From Alphaproteobacteria bacterium (GTDB taxonomy: Bacteria > Pseudomonadota > Alphaproteobacteria > Elsterales > Elsteraceae), in contig RDXE01000063.1 of NCBI GenBank assembly GCA_004292755.1, positions 1-37,487 of the forward strand: a DNA stretch of 37,487 nt, given 5' to 3'. The position numbers and the translations under genes are program-made. Of this stretch, positions 18,654 through 27,085 are shown piece by piece; positions within the stretch are counted from its first letter, which is position 1, and each line of letters opens with the position of its first letter. The notes below the pieces were generated by a model. The model was given only the letters and a program-made list of their open reading frames with translations. It did no database searches and was not told the DNA's origin.

Positions 18654-20546
18654 ATGCAAAACCGGCGCTTTCTGTTTGCTGCCACTTTGGTGTCCTTGGC
18701 TGTGCTGCTGGTCGGGGTCAATGTCATGGCATCGCGTCTGGTCAGCTCGGCCCGCATCGATTTGACAGCGGATCGGCTGTACACCCTGTCGGCAGGCACC
18801 CGTCAGGTGCTGCGCGACATCCCCGACACAGTGACCCTGCGGTTGTTCCTGTCAGAGCGGCTGGTGCGCGAAGTCCCCGCCTATGGCAGCTACGCCACCC
18901 GTGTGCGTGACCTGCTGCGCGAGTATGTCGCCGCTGCGAACGGTCGCTTGGTGCTGCAGGTCTTCGATCCGCTGCCCTACAGCGATGTCGAAGATCGCGC
19001 CACGGCGCTGGGCCTGCAGGGCGTGCCGGTCGATCAGACAGGGGAACTGGTGTATTTCGGCCTCGCCGGTGCCAACACCACCGACGATGAAGAGGTGATC
19101 ACCTTCTTCCAGCCGGAGCGCGAGCGGTTCCTGGAGATTGACCTGACCCGCATGGTCCACGCGTTGTCGCGTCCGAAGCGGCGGGTGGTCGGTGTTCTCT
19201 CCAGCCTGCCGATTGAAGGCGACGCGTTGATGGGCCGCGGTCAGCCGCAAAGCTGGGCGATCGTGGATCAACTGCGCCAAACCTTCGATCTGCGCACGCT
19301 TGGCCCCGACATCACGGCCGTGCCAGAGGGGATTGACGCCCTGATGTTGGTGCATCCAGCCGGGCTGTCGGATCGCGCCCTTTACGCCATCGATCAATAT
19401 GCCCTGAGCGGCGGACGGCTGCTTGTCTTGGCTGACCCACATTCTGAGGCCGCTGCCATGCGCGGGCAGGCGATGATGATGCGCGGCATGCCTGCCTCCC
19501 CCACGGCGTCCAGCCTGGGGCGGCTGGGCGAGGCATGGGGCGTCGATCTGGTGGGAGAGCGGGTGGTTGGCGACCGCCGCCTTGCTCGTCGCGTCCAAGC
19601 GGGCAGCGGACCACGCGCCCAGGCCGCCGACTACATCGCATGGCTGGCGGTTCCAGCGGAGTACATGACCAGGGATGACCCAGTGACTGGTCAGCTGCAA
19701 ACCCTGGCCTTGGCAAGTGCTGGTATCCTGGAGGCAAAGCCCAACGCCACCACGCGCTTTGAGCCGCTGGTGCAATCCTCGCCCGTCTCAATGCAAGTGC
19801 CTGTGGACCGGGTGCGCGCCAGCCAGCCGGACATTGTTGGGCTGCTGCGGCAATTCCAGTCCGGCGGACAAAGCCTGACGGTGGCCGCACGCGTCACGGG
19901 CCCCATCCGCACCGCCTTTCCCGACGGCCCACCGCCTGCCGAGGCTGCAGCTGGTGCGAGCGACACTGCAACTCCGCTGGCACCCCATCGGACCGAGGGC
20001 ACGCTGGCCGCAATCCTGATCGCCGACACCGATCTGCTGGAAGACCGCTTCTGGGTCCAGATGCAGAATTTCTTCGGCCAGCAGGTGGCGCAGCCGATCT
20101 CCAACAATGCCGACTTGATCGCGAATGCGCTGGACAGCTTGACCGGCAGTCAGGCGCTGCTGGGCCTGCGCGCCCGTGGCATTCAAGAGCGGCCTTTCAC
20201 CGTCGTGCGGGACATCCAGCAAGCCGCCGAAACCCGCTTCCGCGAAAAGGAACAAGGCCTGCAAGATCGTCTGCGCGAAACGGAACGTCGCCTAGCCGAA
20301 CTGCGCGGAGGTCAGGGCCAGCAGAGTGCGGCGCTGACGCCAGAACAGGCGCGGCAGATTGAGCAATTCCGCGCCGACCTCGTCCAAACCCGTGGTGAAC
20401 TGCGACAAGTCCAGCGGGACCTGCGCGAGGACATCGAAGGGCTGCGCGCCGTGGTGCAAGCACTCAACATCGCTGCCATGCCGGTGTTGGTCGCCGTGTT
20501 TGCGATTGGCGTCGGCGTCGTTCGACGCTCCCGGCGTCGGGCTTGA
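18654..20546 (+). CDS. GldG-family ABC-associated protein (ABC_transp_aux type)
   Basis: A 630-residue protein anchored by an N-terminal helix (about 8-28), with a large external part and a C-terminal helix (about 601-620) ending in RRSRRRA. The external part begins with DLTADRLYTLSAGTRQVL (37-54) and DTVTLRLFLSERL, the typical opening of GldG-like auxiliaries. A second Rossmann-like part includes RRVVGVLSSLPIEGD (about 176-190) and GIDALMLVHPAGLSD. Residues about 520-595 are a strong coiled coil (repeated RETERRLAELRG type). Start: ATG at 18654, four bases after AAGG; the frame is open upstream into the permease gene. These proteins are essential for gliding and secretion in Bacteroidota; the role in alphaproteobacteria is not known. 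Confidence 0.85.
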   Translation: MQNRRFLFAATLVSLAVLLVGVNVMASRLVSSARIDLTADRLYTLSAGTRQVLRDIPDTVTLRLFLSERLVREVPAYGSYATRVRDLLREYVAAANGRLVLQVFDPLPYSDVEDRATALGLQGVPVDQTGELVYFGLAGANTTDDEEVITFFQPERERFLEIDLTRMVHALSRPKRRVVGVLSSLPIEGDALMGRGQPQSWAIVDQLRQTFDLRTLGPDITAVPEGIDALMLVHPAGLSDRALYAIDQYALSGGRLLVLADPHSEAAAMRGQAMMMRGMPASPTASSLGRLGEAWGVDLVGERVVGDRRLARRVQAGSGPRAQAADYIAWLAVPAEYMTRDDPVTGQLQTLALASAGILEAKPNATTRFEPLVQSSPVSMQVPVDRVRASQPDIVGLLRQFQSGGQSLTVAARVTGPIRTAFPDGPPPAEAAAGASDTATPLAPHRTEGTLAAILIADTDLLEDRFWVQMQNFFGQQVAQPISNNADLIANALDSLTGSQALLGLRARGIQERPFTVVRDIQQAAETRFREKEQGLQDRLRETERRLAELRGGQGQQSAALTPEQARQIEQFRADLVQTRGELRQVQRDLREDIEGLRAVVQALNIAAMPVLVAVFAIGVGVVRRSRRRA

Positions 20547-20561
20547 GGGAGGAAGACCGTC

Positions 20562-21581
20562 ATGCGTCCGACCACAGTCCTGGTGCTTGCTGGCCTAGCC
20601 GCCGCCAGTGCCGTTGGCGCCATCGTCGTCACCAGCGGCGATGCAGCGCGCACCACCCTCACTGCCGGGGAGCGGCTGACCCCCGGCCTCAGCGATCGAT
20701 TGACACAAACTGCAGCCGTCGAGATTGCAACCGGCGGCCAGACCATCCGCCTCCGGCGGGAGGGCGAGGGGTGGGTGCTCCCCGACCTCGCCAACTATCC
20801 CGCCCGGCTGGAAACCGTGCGGCAGCTGTTAACTGGACTGACAACGCTGGAAACCATCGAGCCGCGCACCCGCAGCCCCGAGTTGCATGAGCGCCTTGGC
20901 CTCAATGACCCAGCCGAAGGCCGCCAGGGCACCCGCGTCACCCTGCGCGACCAGGGTGGTGCCATCCAGGCGGACATTGTGCTGGGCAAGCGCCGGTCAC
21001 CACCGACTGGGGCAGCGGCACCGCCCGCGGGTCAGGAGATGATCTATGTTCGCCGCCATGGCGACCCACAAAGCTTCCTCGCCCTTGGCCGCCTGGACGT
21101 GCGCCCCCAAACCATCGAATGGGCCGAACGCCAGGTGGCAGACTTCTCCCTCGACGATCTGGTGCGCATCGACCTGTCGCCCGGCCCGGACCTGCCCGGC
21201 TACAGCATGACCAAGGCGCAGGGAACCGGCGACCTCGCCATCGAGGGGTTGCCCGAGGGCAAGGAAATCCGCTCGCGCTTTGAAGCCAACGCCCAGGGCC
21301 GCACCCTGGAAGCGTTGACCTTTGAGGATGTCCGCCGTCGCCCCGCCACCCTGCCCAGCGCCCACGCCCGCGGTGTCTATCGCTATCACAGCGGCCTCGC
21401 CGTCACGGTCACGCTGTTTGACATTGATGGCGCCCACTGGGCCACACTGGAGGCCGAGGGCACTGAGGCCGCCACCCACACCACACGCTGGCAGCCCTGG
21501 ATGTTCCGACTGCCAGACTGGAAACGCGATCAAGTGACCACGCCGCTCGATAAGCTGATCCGGGACAAGGAAGGCAGCTGA
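20562..21581 (+). CDS. DUF4340 domain protein
   Basis: A 339-residue protein with an N-terminal signal anchor (about 5-24) and an external beta-rich domain of the DUF4340 type. Family-like features are the start of the domain around RLTQTAAVEIATGGQTIRL (46-64), the stretch GWVLPDLANYPARLETVRQLL (72-92) that aligns with the typical W-x-L-x-x-P...(A/D)-x-x-x-(V/L)-x-x-L pattern, and ELHERLGLNDPA. DUF4340 genes habitually follow GldG-like genes, which supports the call. GGGAGG lies nine bases before ATG 20562. It ends the ABC operon; nikR follows after 50 bases. Confidence 0.85.
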   Translation: MRPTTVLVLAGLAAASAVGAIVVTSGDAARTTLTAGERLTPGLSDRLTQTAAVEIATGGQTIRLRREGEGWVLPDLANYPARLETVRQLLTGLTTLETIEPRTRSPELHERLGLNDPAEGRQGTRVTLRDQGGAIQADIVLGKRRSPPTGAAAPPAGQEMIYVRRHGDPQSFLALGRLDVRPQTIEWAERQVADFSLDDLVRIDLSPGPDLPGYSMTKAQGTGDLAIEGLPEGKEIRSRFEANAQGRTLEALTFEDVRRRPATLPSAHARGVYRYHSGLAVTVTLFDIDGAHWATLEAEGTEAATHTTRWQPWMFRLPDWKRDQVTTPLDKLIRDKEGS

Positions 21582-21631
21582 GCCCACAATGCTGCCTCCC
21601 GGTCCTTGCCGGTTGGTGGTAGCGTCGCGCA

Positions 21632-22093
21632 ATGCAGCGCCTGACCATCACTCTGGATGACGATCTGGTCGCCCTGATCGACGGCCACATGGCCGCACGG
21701 GGCTATACCAACCGCTCCGAAGCCGTGCGCGACCTCGTCCGCGCAGGGCTTGCGGGTGAGCCGGAGGCGCTGCCAACTGGCGAGTGCGTCGCCACGCTGA
21801 GCTATGTGTACGACCACGAAGCGCGCGACCTCGCCCGGCGCTTGATGGGCACCCAGCACGACCATCATGGGCTGGTGTGGTCCACCCTTCACGTTCATCT
21901 GGATCATGACGCGTGTTTGGAAGTTGCCGTGCTGCGCGGTTCTGTCGCAGCGGTCAAGCGCTTCGCCAACAGCGTGCTGACTGAACGGGGCGTCCGCCAT
22001 GGCACCCTGCACTTGGTCCCCGTCGCGGCCGACCACCACCATAGCCACGATGACGACGTCCACCCCCATCATCACCTGCGCCCCGTCGGGTAA
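21632..22093 (+). CDS. nikR: Nickel-responsive regulator NikR
   Basis: A 153-residue ribbon-helix-helix repressor that binds DNA when loaded with Ni(II). The RHH domain covers residues 1-45 (RLTITLDDDLVALID, then YTNRSEAVRDLVR). The C-terminal ACT-like metal domain holds the full square-planar set at the same numbers as in E. coli NikR: H76, H87, H89 and C95 (the motif HVHLDHDAC spans 87-95). A histidine-rich tail (six or more His between 135 and 148) may add metal sites. No GTATGA-type operator is visible in the 50 bases upstream, and no nickel transporter, urease or hydrogenase gene lies in the window. The ribosome site is weak, so it may be translated from the ABC operon transcript. Confidence 0.95.
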   Translation: MQRLTITLDDDLVALIDGHMAARGYTNRSEAVRDLVRAGLAGEPEALPTGECVATLSYVYDHEARDLARRLMGTQHDHHGLVWSTLHVHLDHDACLEVAVLRGSVAAVKRFANSVLTERGVRHGTLHLVPVAADHHHSHDDDVHPHHHLRPVG

Positions 22094-22102
22094 GCGGGAT
22101 GC

Positions 22103-22498
22103 TCAAGCCGGGGACGGCACAACGTGATGCCCTGCCGCTTCAAGAGCGGCCAGGGCAGCGGCGCGATGTTCGGCCTTAATCAGCACATGGTCGGTGTCGA
22201 AGGTGGACAGCGCGAAGATGCCGACCCCTGCCGCCGCCAAGGGTACGGCGACCGAGGCAAGGATGCCCGTGGCCTCAAACGCAAACGGGCCCTGGAACTC
22301 AAAGCGCAGCCAGCCCGCCTCGGCCTTCAGGCCTGCGGGCACTACGCCAGCGTCCACGACAATGCTCACCTCGCGCTCAGCGCGCACCACGCACAGGAAG
22401 CCGGTGGGTGGCAGCCAGCTTGGCCAACCATCGGCGGGGTCAAGACGAACGACGGCCAGGGTACCGGGATGCTCGATCAAGGTGAGAGCAATGGTCAT
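22103..22498 (-). CDS. ACT domain-containing protein
   Basis: A 131-residue protein built almost wholly of two ACT-like repeats, resembling the ACT_7/CASTOR-type small proteins that bind amino acids. FLCVVRAEREVSIVVD (about 33-48) and GILASVAVPLAAAGVGIFALSTFDTDHVLI (about 78-107) carry the ACT pattern, including the glycine turn before helix 1 and the DTDHVL strand. Start: ATG at 22498; the open frame extends further upstream through the PAS gene without family sequence. It starts two bases after the stop of the PAS_5 gene, so the two are a unit. Ligand and target are unknown. Confidence 0.82.
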   Translation of the reverse strand: MTIALTLIEHPGTLAVVRLDPADGWPSWLPPTGFLCVVRAEREVSIVVDAGVVPAGLKAEAGWLRFEFQGPFAFEATGILASVAVPLAAAGVGIFALSTFDTDHVLIKAEHRAAALAALEAAGHHVVPSPA

Positions 22499-22500
22499 GG

Positions 22501-23175
22501 CTAAAACCACCCATCGGCGCCAAAGGCTGGGCGATCCAGCGATGGCTTGGTGATCCCTTCCTCCCGCGCATCCAGCGCCAGCACGCAGGTGAGAAACGCT
22601 TGCGGCCTGCCATCGGCGCCCGCATAGGGCAGGATCTGGCGTACCCACATGCGGTCCGACAGCCAGGGCGGGCTTTCGTGCACGGTGTAAAGCGGGCGCG
22701 CCCGGTCACGGCACGCTTCATAGGCGGCCAGGTAGAACAGGGCGACCCCACTGCGCAGTTCCCGGCCCATGTCGCGGATGGTCTGGCCGGTCCAGTCACG
22801 CGCGGCCCGCACCGCGGTTCGTGAGCCGTAGATACGATAGCGAAAATCCAGCGGCGGCCCTGCCTCCCGCTCCACCAGAAGCACATGGCCAAGGGCACCC
22901 AGAAACCGCATGGGATCATAGTGACCCGCGGGTGGGATTGCTTGACCCGCTGTCGCGCGCGCTTCCTCCCAAGCTGTTAGCAATTCGATGAACGGCGCCC
23001 GGCGCGGCGTGCCAGGACCCCAGACAACCACTGCTGCATCGCGTCCCGGTGGCAGCATGCCAACAGGAACCATCGCTTGCTCGCACTCAACCAACCACGC
23101 GCTGTAGCGTGCGATCTCGCCATCCGCAGGCAGATCGCGCCAGGATGGCTGTTCGGGTGGAATCAACTGAATCAC
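22501..23175 (-). CDS. PAS_5-type domain protein
   Basis: A 224-residue protein with a PAS domain of the PAS_5 type found in Rhodospirillales. The core runs from about residue 110: DFRYRIYGSRTAVRAARDWTG, then IRDMGRELRSG and LTCVLALD near the end. PAS_5 proteins bind small ligands or act as sensors without a fused output domain. Start: GTG at 23175 is favoured because GGAGG lies five bases before it; another GTG at 23211 has no ribosome site. No transmembrane helix is evident. It is divergent from the PHA cluster over a 91-base gap and overlaps operon-wise with the ACT gene. Confidence 0.75.
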   Translation of the reverse strand: MIQLIPPEQPSWRDLPADGEIARYSAWLVECEQAMVPVGMLPPGRDAAVVVWGPGTPRRAPFIELLTAWEEARATAGQAIPPAGHYDPMRFLGALGHVLLVEREAGPPLDFRYRIYGSRTAVRAARDWTGQTIRDMGRELRSGVALFYLAAYEACRDRARPLYTVHESPPWLSDRMWVRQILPYAGADGRPQAFLTCVLALDAREEGITKPSLDRPAFGADGWF

Positions 23176-23266
23176 GCGGTCCTCCGTCGCAGAGGATTGC
23201 GCTGTGATCACCTGCGGCGCAAGACCGGTGGCGGTGTCCGGTCTATCTGCCTATAGTCGCCTCGCC

Positions 23267-23791
23267 ATGACCAAGCCGCCGCGCAAGGACGATCCGGGTG
23301 CGTCGGACGCCGGACCGGCAGAGTCCGCGCCGTCCAGCGGGCCGTCTGCGTCCCCGTCGTCCGGCGGTGACCCGGCTGACCCGGCGGCTTTGGCCGAGGC
23401 ATTTCTCGACCTGTGGCAGGATCAATTGGCTGCCATGGTCGGCGATCCCGAACTGCCGCAGATCGTGGCGCGGTTGTGGGGGTTGTGGACACCGCCGCCG
23501 TTCGAGACCTCGGACCAGACCGATGATCCAGCAGCATCCCCAGGGTCTGGCGTCAGACCCGCCGCCCCCACCGGAGGGGACACCGCCGACCGTGAGGGGG
23601 CCGCTCGCGCCACCGACGAACCGACGGCTGGGGCCGCGCCCGCTTCCCCTGCATCTCGGGTGGCTGGCAACCACGTGGGCGACCTCCTCGCTCGCATTGG
23701 CGAGTTGGAACGCCGGATCGCTCACCTGGAAGCCCGCCCTCGGACCGCGCGCCGCCGCTTGGATCGAGGCCGCCGCCGCGGTCGATCGTGA
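23267..23791 (+). CDS. Small coiled-coil protein upstream of PHA synthase (possible PhaE-like or phasin-like partner)
   Basis: A 174-residue protein. The first 40 residues are Ser/Pro/Asp-rich and probably disordered. A short amphipathic helix follows (ALAEAFLDLWQDQLAAMVGD, 41-60), then a Pro/Ala-rich linker. At 137-156 lies a perfect heptad coiled coil with V137, L140, I144, L147, I151 and L154 at a/d positions. The C-terminus is Arg-rich ([12 protein letters not shown]). This plan recalls short proteins placed before phaC in some Rhodospirillales and, loosely, the helical PhaE subunit; the assignment to that role is inference. The coiled coil lies within the stretch that also encodes the N-terminus of PhaC in another frame. 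Start: ATG at 23267; a GTG at 23204 is also open. Confidence 0.65.
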   Translation: MTKPPRKDDPGASDAGPAESAPSSGPSASPSSGGDPADPAALAEAFLDLWQDQLAAMVGDPELPQIVARLWGLWTPPPFETSDQTDDPAASPGSGVRPAAPTGGDTADREGAARATDEPTAGAAPASPASRVAGNHVGDLLARIGELERRIAHLEARPRTARRRLDRGRRRGRS

Positions 23792-24830
23792 TCGGCTGCT
23801 GACTGCAGTGGAGCATGCCGGGCGCGCGCGCCTCGGACGGTTCATGGCGGGTGTGCTGGCCTATCGCCGCCATCCCTACCGCCGCACGGTGGGCGACGTA
23901 CCAGTGCTGTGGCGGCAAGGGGCAACTCAGCTGCTGGTGTTTGGGGATGATCTTGCCGTCACGGCACCCGTGCTGTTGCTGGTGCCGTCGCTGATCAACC
24001 GGGCCTACGTGCTCGACCTGTCGGAACGGCGCAGCTTCTGCCGCTGGCTTGCGAGCCAAGGCGTGCGGGTGCTGCTGGTGGATTGGGGCACCCCGACGGA
24101 TGTGGAGTTGGGGTTCAATCTGGCGGATGTGGTCTGCGGCCCGCTGGAAGGTGCGCTGGATGCGGCCCTGGACGCTTATGGCGGTCCCATCGGCGTCGGT
24201 GGCTATTGCATGGGTGGGCTGTTGGCGCTGGGGCTCGCCAGCAGGCGCGCGCGCGACATCGCCCACACGGTGATGCTGGCGACCCCCTATGACTTCCACG
24301 CCGACGCGGAGCAGGCGTGCCGTCTGCAAGCCGCAGTGCCGTTCCTGTTGCCGTGGATCGACCGCATCGGTTTCCTGCCGACCGATGGCCTGCAAGCCCT
24401 GTTCGCTGGTCTCGACCCCTCGCTGGTGATCACCAAGTTCGTTGCGCTTTCGCGATTGGCGGCTGACAGCGCCACGGCCGAAGCCTTTGTTGCGTTGGAG
24501 GACTGGATCAATGATGGCGTGCCCCTGGCCGGTCCTGTGGCACGCACCTGCTTGGCCGAGTGGTACGGCGCCAATGCGGTGGCGCGCGGCGGCTGGCGGA
24601 TTGCGGGGCGCCCGGTGCGGGCCGCCGCCTTGGGCCACATCCCCAGCTTGGTCATGGTGCCGGAGGGGGATCGCATCGTGCCACCCGCCTCCGCCAAAGC
24701 GCTGGCAGCGGCGTGGCCAGGGGCACAGTTGATGCCGATCCCCTTGGGGCACATCGGCATGATCACCTCGGCACGCGCACGCACCCAGGTGTGGCAGCCT
24801 GTCGCGAACTGGTGTCACGCGAGAGCGTAG
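23523..24830 (+). CDS. phaC: PhaC-type polyhydroxyalkanoate synthase (alpha/beta fold)
   Basis: A 435-residue synthase of the compact class related to class III PhaC, which polymerises 3-hydroxyacyl-CoA into storage polyester. The lipase-like box GYCMGG has Cys in place of Ser (C229). The catalytic Asp is D383 in PEGDRIV, and the His is H410 in GHIGM. The N-terminal family block starts at RPLPLHLG (residues 39-46) and contains [16 protein letters not shown] follows at 114-122. The start is uncertain: ATG 23523 has no good ribosome site, and GTG 23592, with GGAGGGG 12 bases before it, is an alternative. Either way it overlaps the previous gene by 200-269 bases in a different frame. The thiolase gene follows after 67 bases. 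Confidence 0.85.
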   Translation: MIQQHPQGLASDPPPPPEGTPPTVRGPLAPPTNRRLGPRPLPLHLGWLATTWATSSLALASWNAGSLTWKPALGPRAAAWIEAAAAVDRDRLLTAVEHAGRARLGRFMAGVLAYRRHPYRRTVGDVPVLWRQGATQLLVFGDDLAVTAPVLLLVPSLINRAYVLDLSERRSFCRWLASQGVRVLLVDWGTPTDVELGFNLADVVCGPLEGALDAALDAYGGPIGVGGYCMGGLLALGLASRRARDIAHTVMLATPYDFHADAEQACRLQAAVPFLLPWIDRIGFLPTDGLQALFAGLDPSLVITKFVALSRLAADSATAEAFVALEDWINDGVPLAGPVARTCLAEWYGANAVARGGWRIAGRPVRAAALGHIPSLVMVPEGDRIVPPASAKALAAAWPGAQLMPIPLGHIGMITSARARTQVWQPVANWCHARA

Positions 24831-24897
24831 CCAGCGCCGATACAACGCACTAAGAGTCCCTCACACGCGGTCAAGAAACCACCAAGGGGAATCGACC

Positions 24898-26070
24898 ATG
24901 ACGGATATTGTGATTGCTGGCGCTGCTCGCACACCAGTTGGCTCGTTCAACGGCGCGCTCAGCAGCCTGACTGCCCATGATCTCGGCACCGTGGCGATCA
25001 AGGCCGCGCTGGAGCGGGCAAAGACCGATGCCGCGGAAGTCTCTGAGGTGGTGCTGGGCCAGATCCTGGCGGCGGGCCAGGGTCAAAACCCGGCGCGGCA
25101 GGCCGCGATGGCCGCTGGCATCCCGCAAGAGCGCACCGCCTATGGCATCAATCAGCTGTGCGGCTCTGGCTTGCGCGCAGTGGCGCTGGGCTTCCAGGGG
25201 ATCCTCGCCGGTGACAATGACGTCGTGGTGGCTGGCGGGATGGAGAGCATGAGCCTCGCCCCGCACGTCATGCACCTGCGCAATGGCACCAAGATGGGCA
25301 ATGCCCAGATGGTTGACACCATGATGCACGACGCGCTGACCGACGCGTTCCAGCACTACGCCATGGGTGTCACGGCTGAGAACATCGCCGAGCGCTGGCA
25401 GTTGACCCGCGACGAGCAAGACGCCTTCGCGATGGCGTCCCAGAACAAGGCGGAAGCCGCCCAGAAGGCCGGTCGCTTCAAGGACGAGATCGTCCCCGTC
25501 ACCGTGAAGACCCGCAAGGGCGACGTGGTGGTGGCCGATGACGAGTATCCCAAGCACGGCACCACCCTGGAGTCGCTGGCGAAGCTGCGTCCGGCCTTCT
25601 CCAAGACTGGCTCGGTCACGGCTGGCAACGCCTCTGGCATCAATGACGGTGCCGCGGCTGTTGTGCTGATGAGCGCCAGTGCTGCTGCCGCCAAGGGCGT
25701 GAGCCCGCTGGCGCGCATCGTCTCCTGGGCAACCGCGGGTGTTGACCCCGCGATCATGGGCATCGGCCCGGTTCCAGCCAGCCGCAAGGCGCTGGAGCGT
25801 GCTGGCTGGACCATCGACGATGTCGACCTGATCGAAGCCAACGAAGCCTTCGCCGCCCAGGCGCTGGCCGTCGGCAAGGACCTCGGCATTGACCCGGCCA
25901 AGCTGAACGTCAATGGCGGCGCCATCGCCCTTGGCCACCCCGTCGGCGCCTCGGGCGCCCGCGTGCTGGTGACCCTGCTGCACGAAATGCAAAAGCGCGA
26001 CGCCAAGCGTGGCCTCGTGACCCTGTGCATCGGCGGCGGCATGGGCATCGCAATGTGCGTTGAGCGCTGA
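24898..26070 (+). CDS. phaA: Acetyl-CoA C-acetyltransferase (beta-ketothiolase)
   Basis: A 390-residue thiolase that condenses two acetyl-CoA to acetoacetyl-CoA, the first step of PHB synthesis. Catalytic residues are present: nucleophile C88 in [11 protein letters not shown]347 in [16 protein letters not shown], and C377 in TLCIGGGMG. Length and ends match biosynthetic thiolases (AtoB/PhaA). AAGGGGA precedes ATG 24898. It lies 67 bases after phaC, so the two probably make one storage unit; no phaB reductase is in the window. The same enzyme could also serve acetoacetate breakdown. A hairpin at 26102-26125 follows. Confidence 0.95.
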   Translation: MTDIVIAGAARTPVGSFNGALSSLTAHDLGTVAIKAALERAKTDAAEVSEVVLGQILAAGQGQNPARQAAMAAGIPQERTAYGINQLCGSGLRAVALGFQGILAGDNDVVVAGGMESMSLAPHVMHLRNGTKMGNAQMVDTMMHDALTDAFQHYAMGVTAENIAERWQLTRDEQDAFAMASQNKAEAAQKAGRFKDEIVPVTVKTRKGDVVVADDEYPKHGTTLESLAKLRPAFSKTGSVTAGNASGINDGAAAVVLMSASAAAAKGVSPLARIVSWATAGVDPAIMGIGPVPASRKALERAGWTIDDVDLIEANEAFAAQALAVGKDLGIDPAKLNVNGGAIALGHPVGASGARVLVTLLHEMQKRDAKRGLVTLCIGGGMGIAMCVER

Positions 26071-26101
26071 TCGCACGCGTCTCTGACTGACTTACCTGCA
26101 C

Positions 26102-26125
26102 GGGCGGAGGGTGTTCCCTCCGCCC
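26102..26125. terminator. Hairpin between phaA and the hydroxyproline cluster
   Basis: The perfect 10-bp stem GGGCGGAGGG (26102-26111) pairs with CCCTCCGCCC (26116-26125) around a TGTT loop, in the 74-base gap between two convergent genes. There is no clear U-run on either strand, so it is a probable but atypical bidirectional terminator. Confidence 0.65.
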
Positions 26126-26144
26126 ATTGTGCTGTCAGTGTCTT

Positions 26145-27077
26145 CTATCCACGCAACCCATCGGCAAAGGGGTCGCCAGGGGTGCGGATCAGGGTGGCGT
26201 CAGCGACGACATAGGCGCGACCGCGGATGCGGGGGATGATCGTGCCCGAGGGACCCGGCAGGTAGCGCGCCTCGAAGCGGCTGCCAACCACACTTTCCTG
26301 CACCCAGGGGCGACCCGGTGGCAGTTTGCCATCGGCGGCAAGGCAGGCGAGCTTGGCGCTGGTGCCCGTGCCACAGGGAGAGCGGTCATAGGCACCACCG
26401 GGGCAGAGCACAAAGTTGCGGCTGTCGGCGTCGGCAGCGACCGGTGGCCCGAAGAACTCCACATGGTCGATCCGGGCACCATCGGCGCCGCGGATGCCAG
26501 CGTGCTCCAACGCAGTCGCCACGGCATCGGCTGCGCGGGTCAGGTGCGGCACGGCTGCCAGTGTCAGCGCATGGGGTGCTTCTGAGACCAAGAAGAACCA
26601 GTTACCGCCCCACGCAATGTCACCCACCACCTGGCCCAACCCCGGTACCTCCACGGCAACAGCGGCGCGGTGGCGATAGCTCGGCACGTTTTCAATCTCA
26701 GCCTCGTTCGCGCTCAACAAGTCCACGGAGACCATGCCGACCGGCGTCTCAAAGCGATGGGTCCCCAGAGCCAGCCGCCCCAGATGGTGCAGCGTGACGG
26801 CCACTCCAATGGTGCCGTGCCCACACATGCCGAGATAGCCGACATTGTTGAAGAAAATCACGCCCGCCGCGGCCGTTGGATCGACGGGGGCGCAGACCAG
26901 GGCGCCAACCACGGCATCGCTGCCGCGCGGTTCATTGACGGCAAAGCTCCGCACATGATCGAACCGCTCAGCAAACCGCTGCCGACGCTCGGCCAGGGGG
27001 CCATCGCCCAAATCGGGGCCGCCGTCGATGATGGTGCGGGTCGGTTCACCTTCAGTGTGGGAGTCGATCACACGCAT
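26145..27077 (-). CDS. 4-hydroxyproline 2-epimerase (proline racemase family)
   Basis: A 310-residue cofactor-independent epimerase that turns trans-4-hydroxy-L-proline into cis-4-hydroxy-D-proline. Both catalytic cysteines are present: C85 in GMCGHGTIG and C235 in SPCGTGTSAK. This argues against the trans-3-hydroxyproline dehydratase branch, in which the first Cys is Ser or Thr. The binding block GGNWFF is near 157-162. Start: ATG at 27077 with GAGG six bases upstream, the site overlapping the stop of the oxidase gene; a TTG at 27089 is less likely. Its neighbour oxidase and deaminase complete most of the hydroxyproline pathway, which supports epimerase over proline racemase. Confidence 0.88.
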   Translation of the reverse strand: MRVIDSHTEGEPTRTIIDGGPDLGDGPLAERRQRFAERFDHVRSFAVNEPRGSDAVVGALVCAPVDPTAAAGVIFFNNVGYLGMCGHGTIGVAVTLHHLGRLALGTHRFETPVGMVSVDLLSANEAEIENVPSYRHRAAVAVEVPGLGQVVGDIAWGGNWFFLVSEAPHALTLAAVPHLTRAADAVATALEHAGIRGADGARIDHVEFFGPPVAADADSRNFVLCPGGAYDRSPCGTGTSAKLACLAADGKLPPGRPWVQESVVGSRFEARYLPGPSGTIIPRIRGRAYVVADATLIRTPGDPFADGLRG

Positions 27078-27085
27078 GGCAGGCC

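Noticed and set aside
21582-21631. NikR operator (GTATGA dyad) upstream of nikR
   Set aside because: No half-site of this type is present in the 50-base gap, so autoregulation at this spot is not supported.
24898-26070. Thiolase as a degradative FadA enzyme
   Set aside because: Position after phaC and the 390-residue biosynthetic-type sequence fit acetyl-CoA acetyltransferase better; no fadB partner is nearby.
24871-26076. 401-codon open frame antisense to phaA
   Set aside because: Shadow of the thiolase gene; no domain, and composition driven by the opposite strand.
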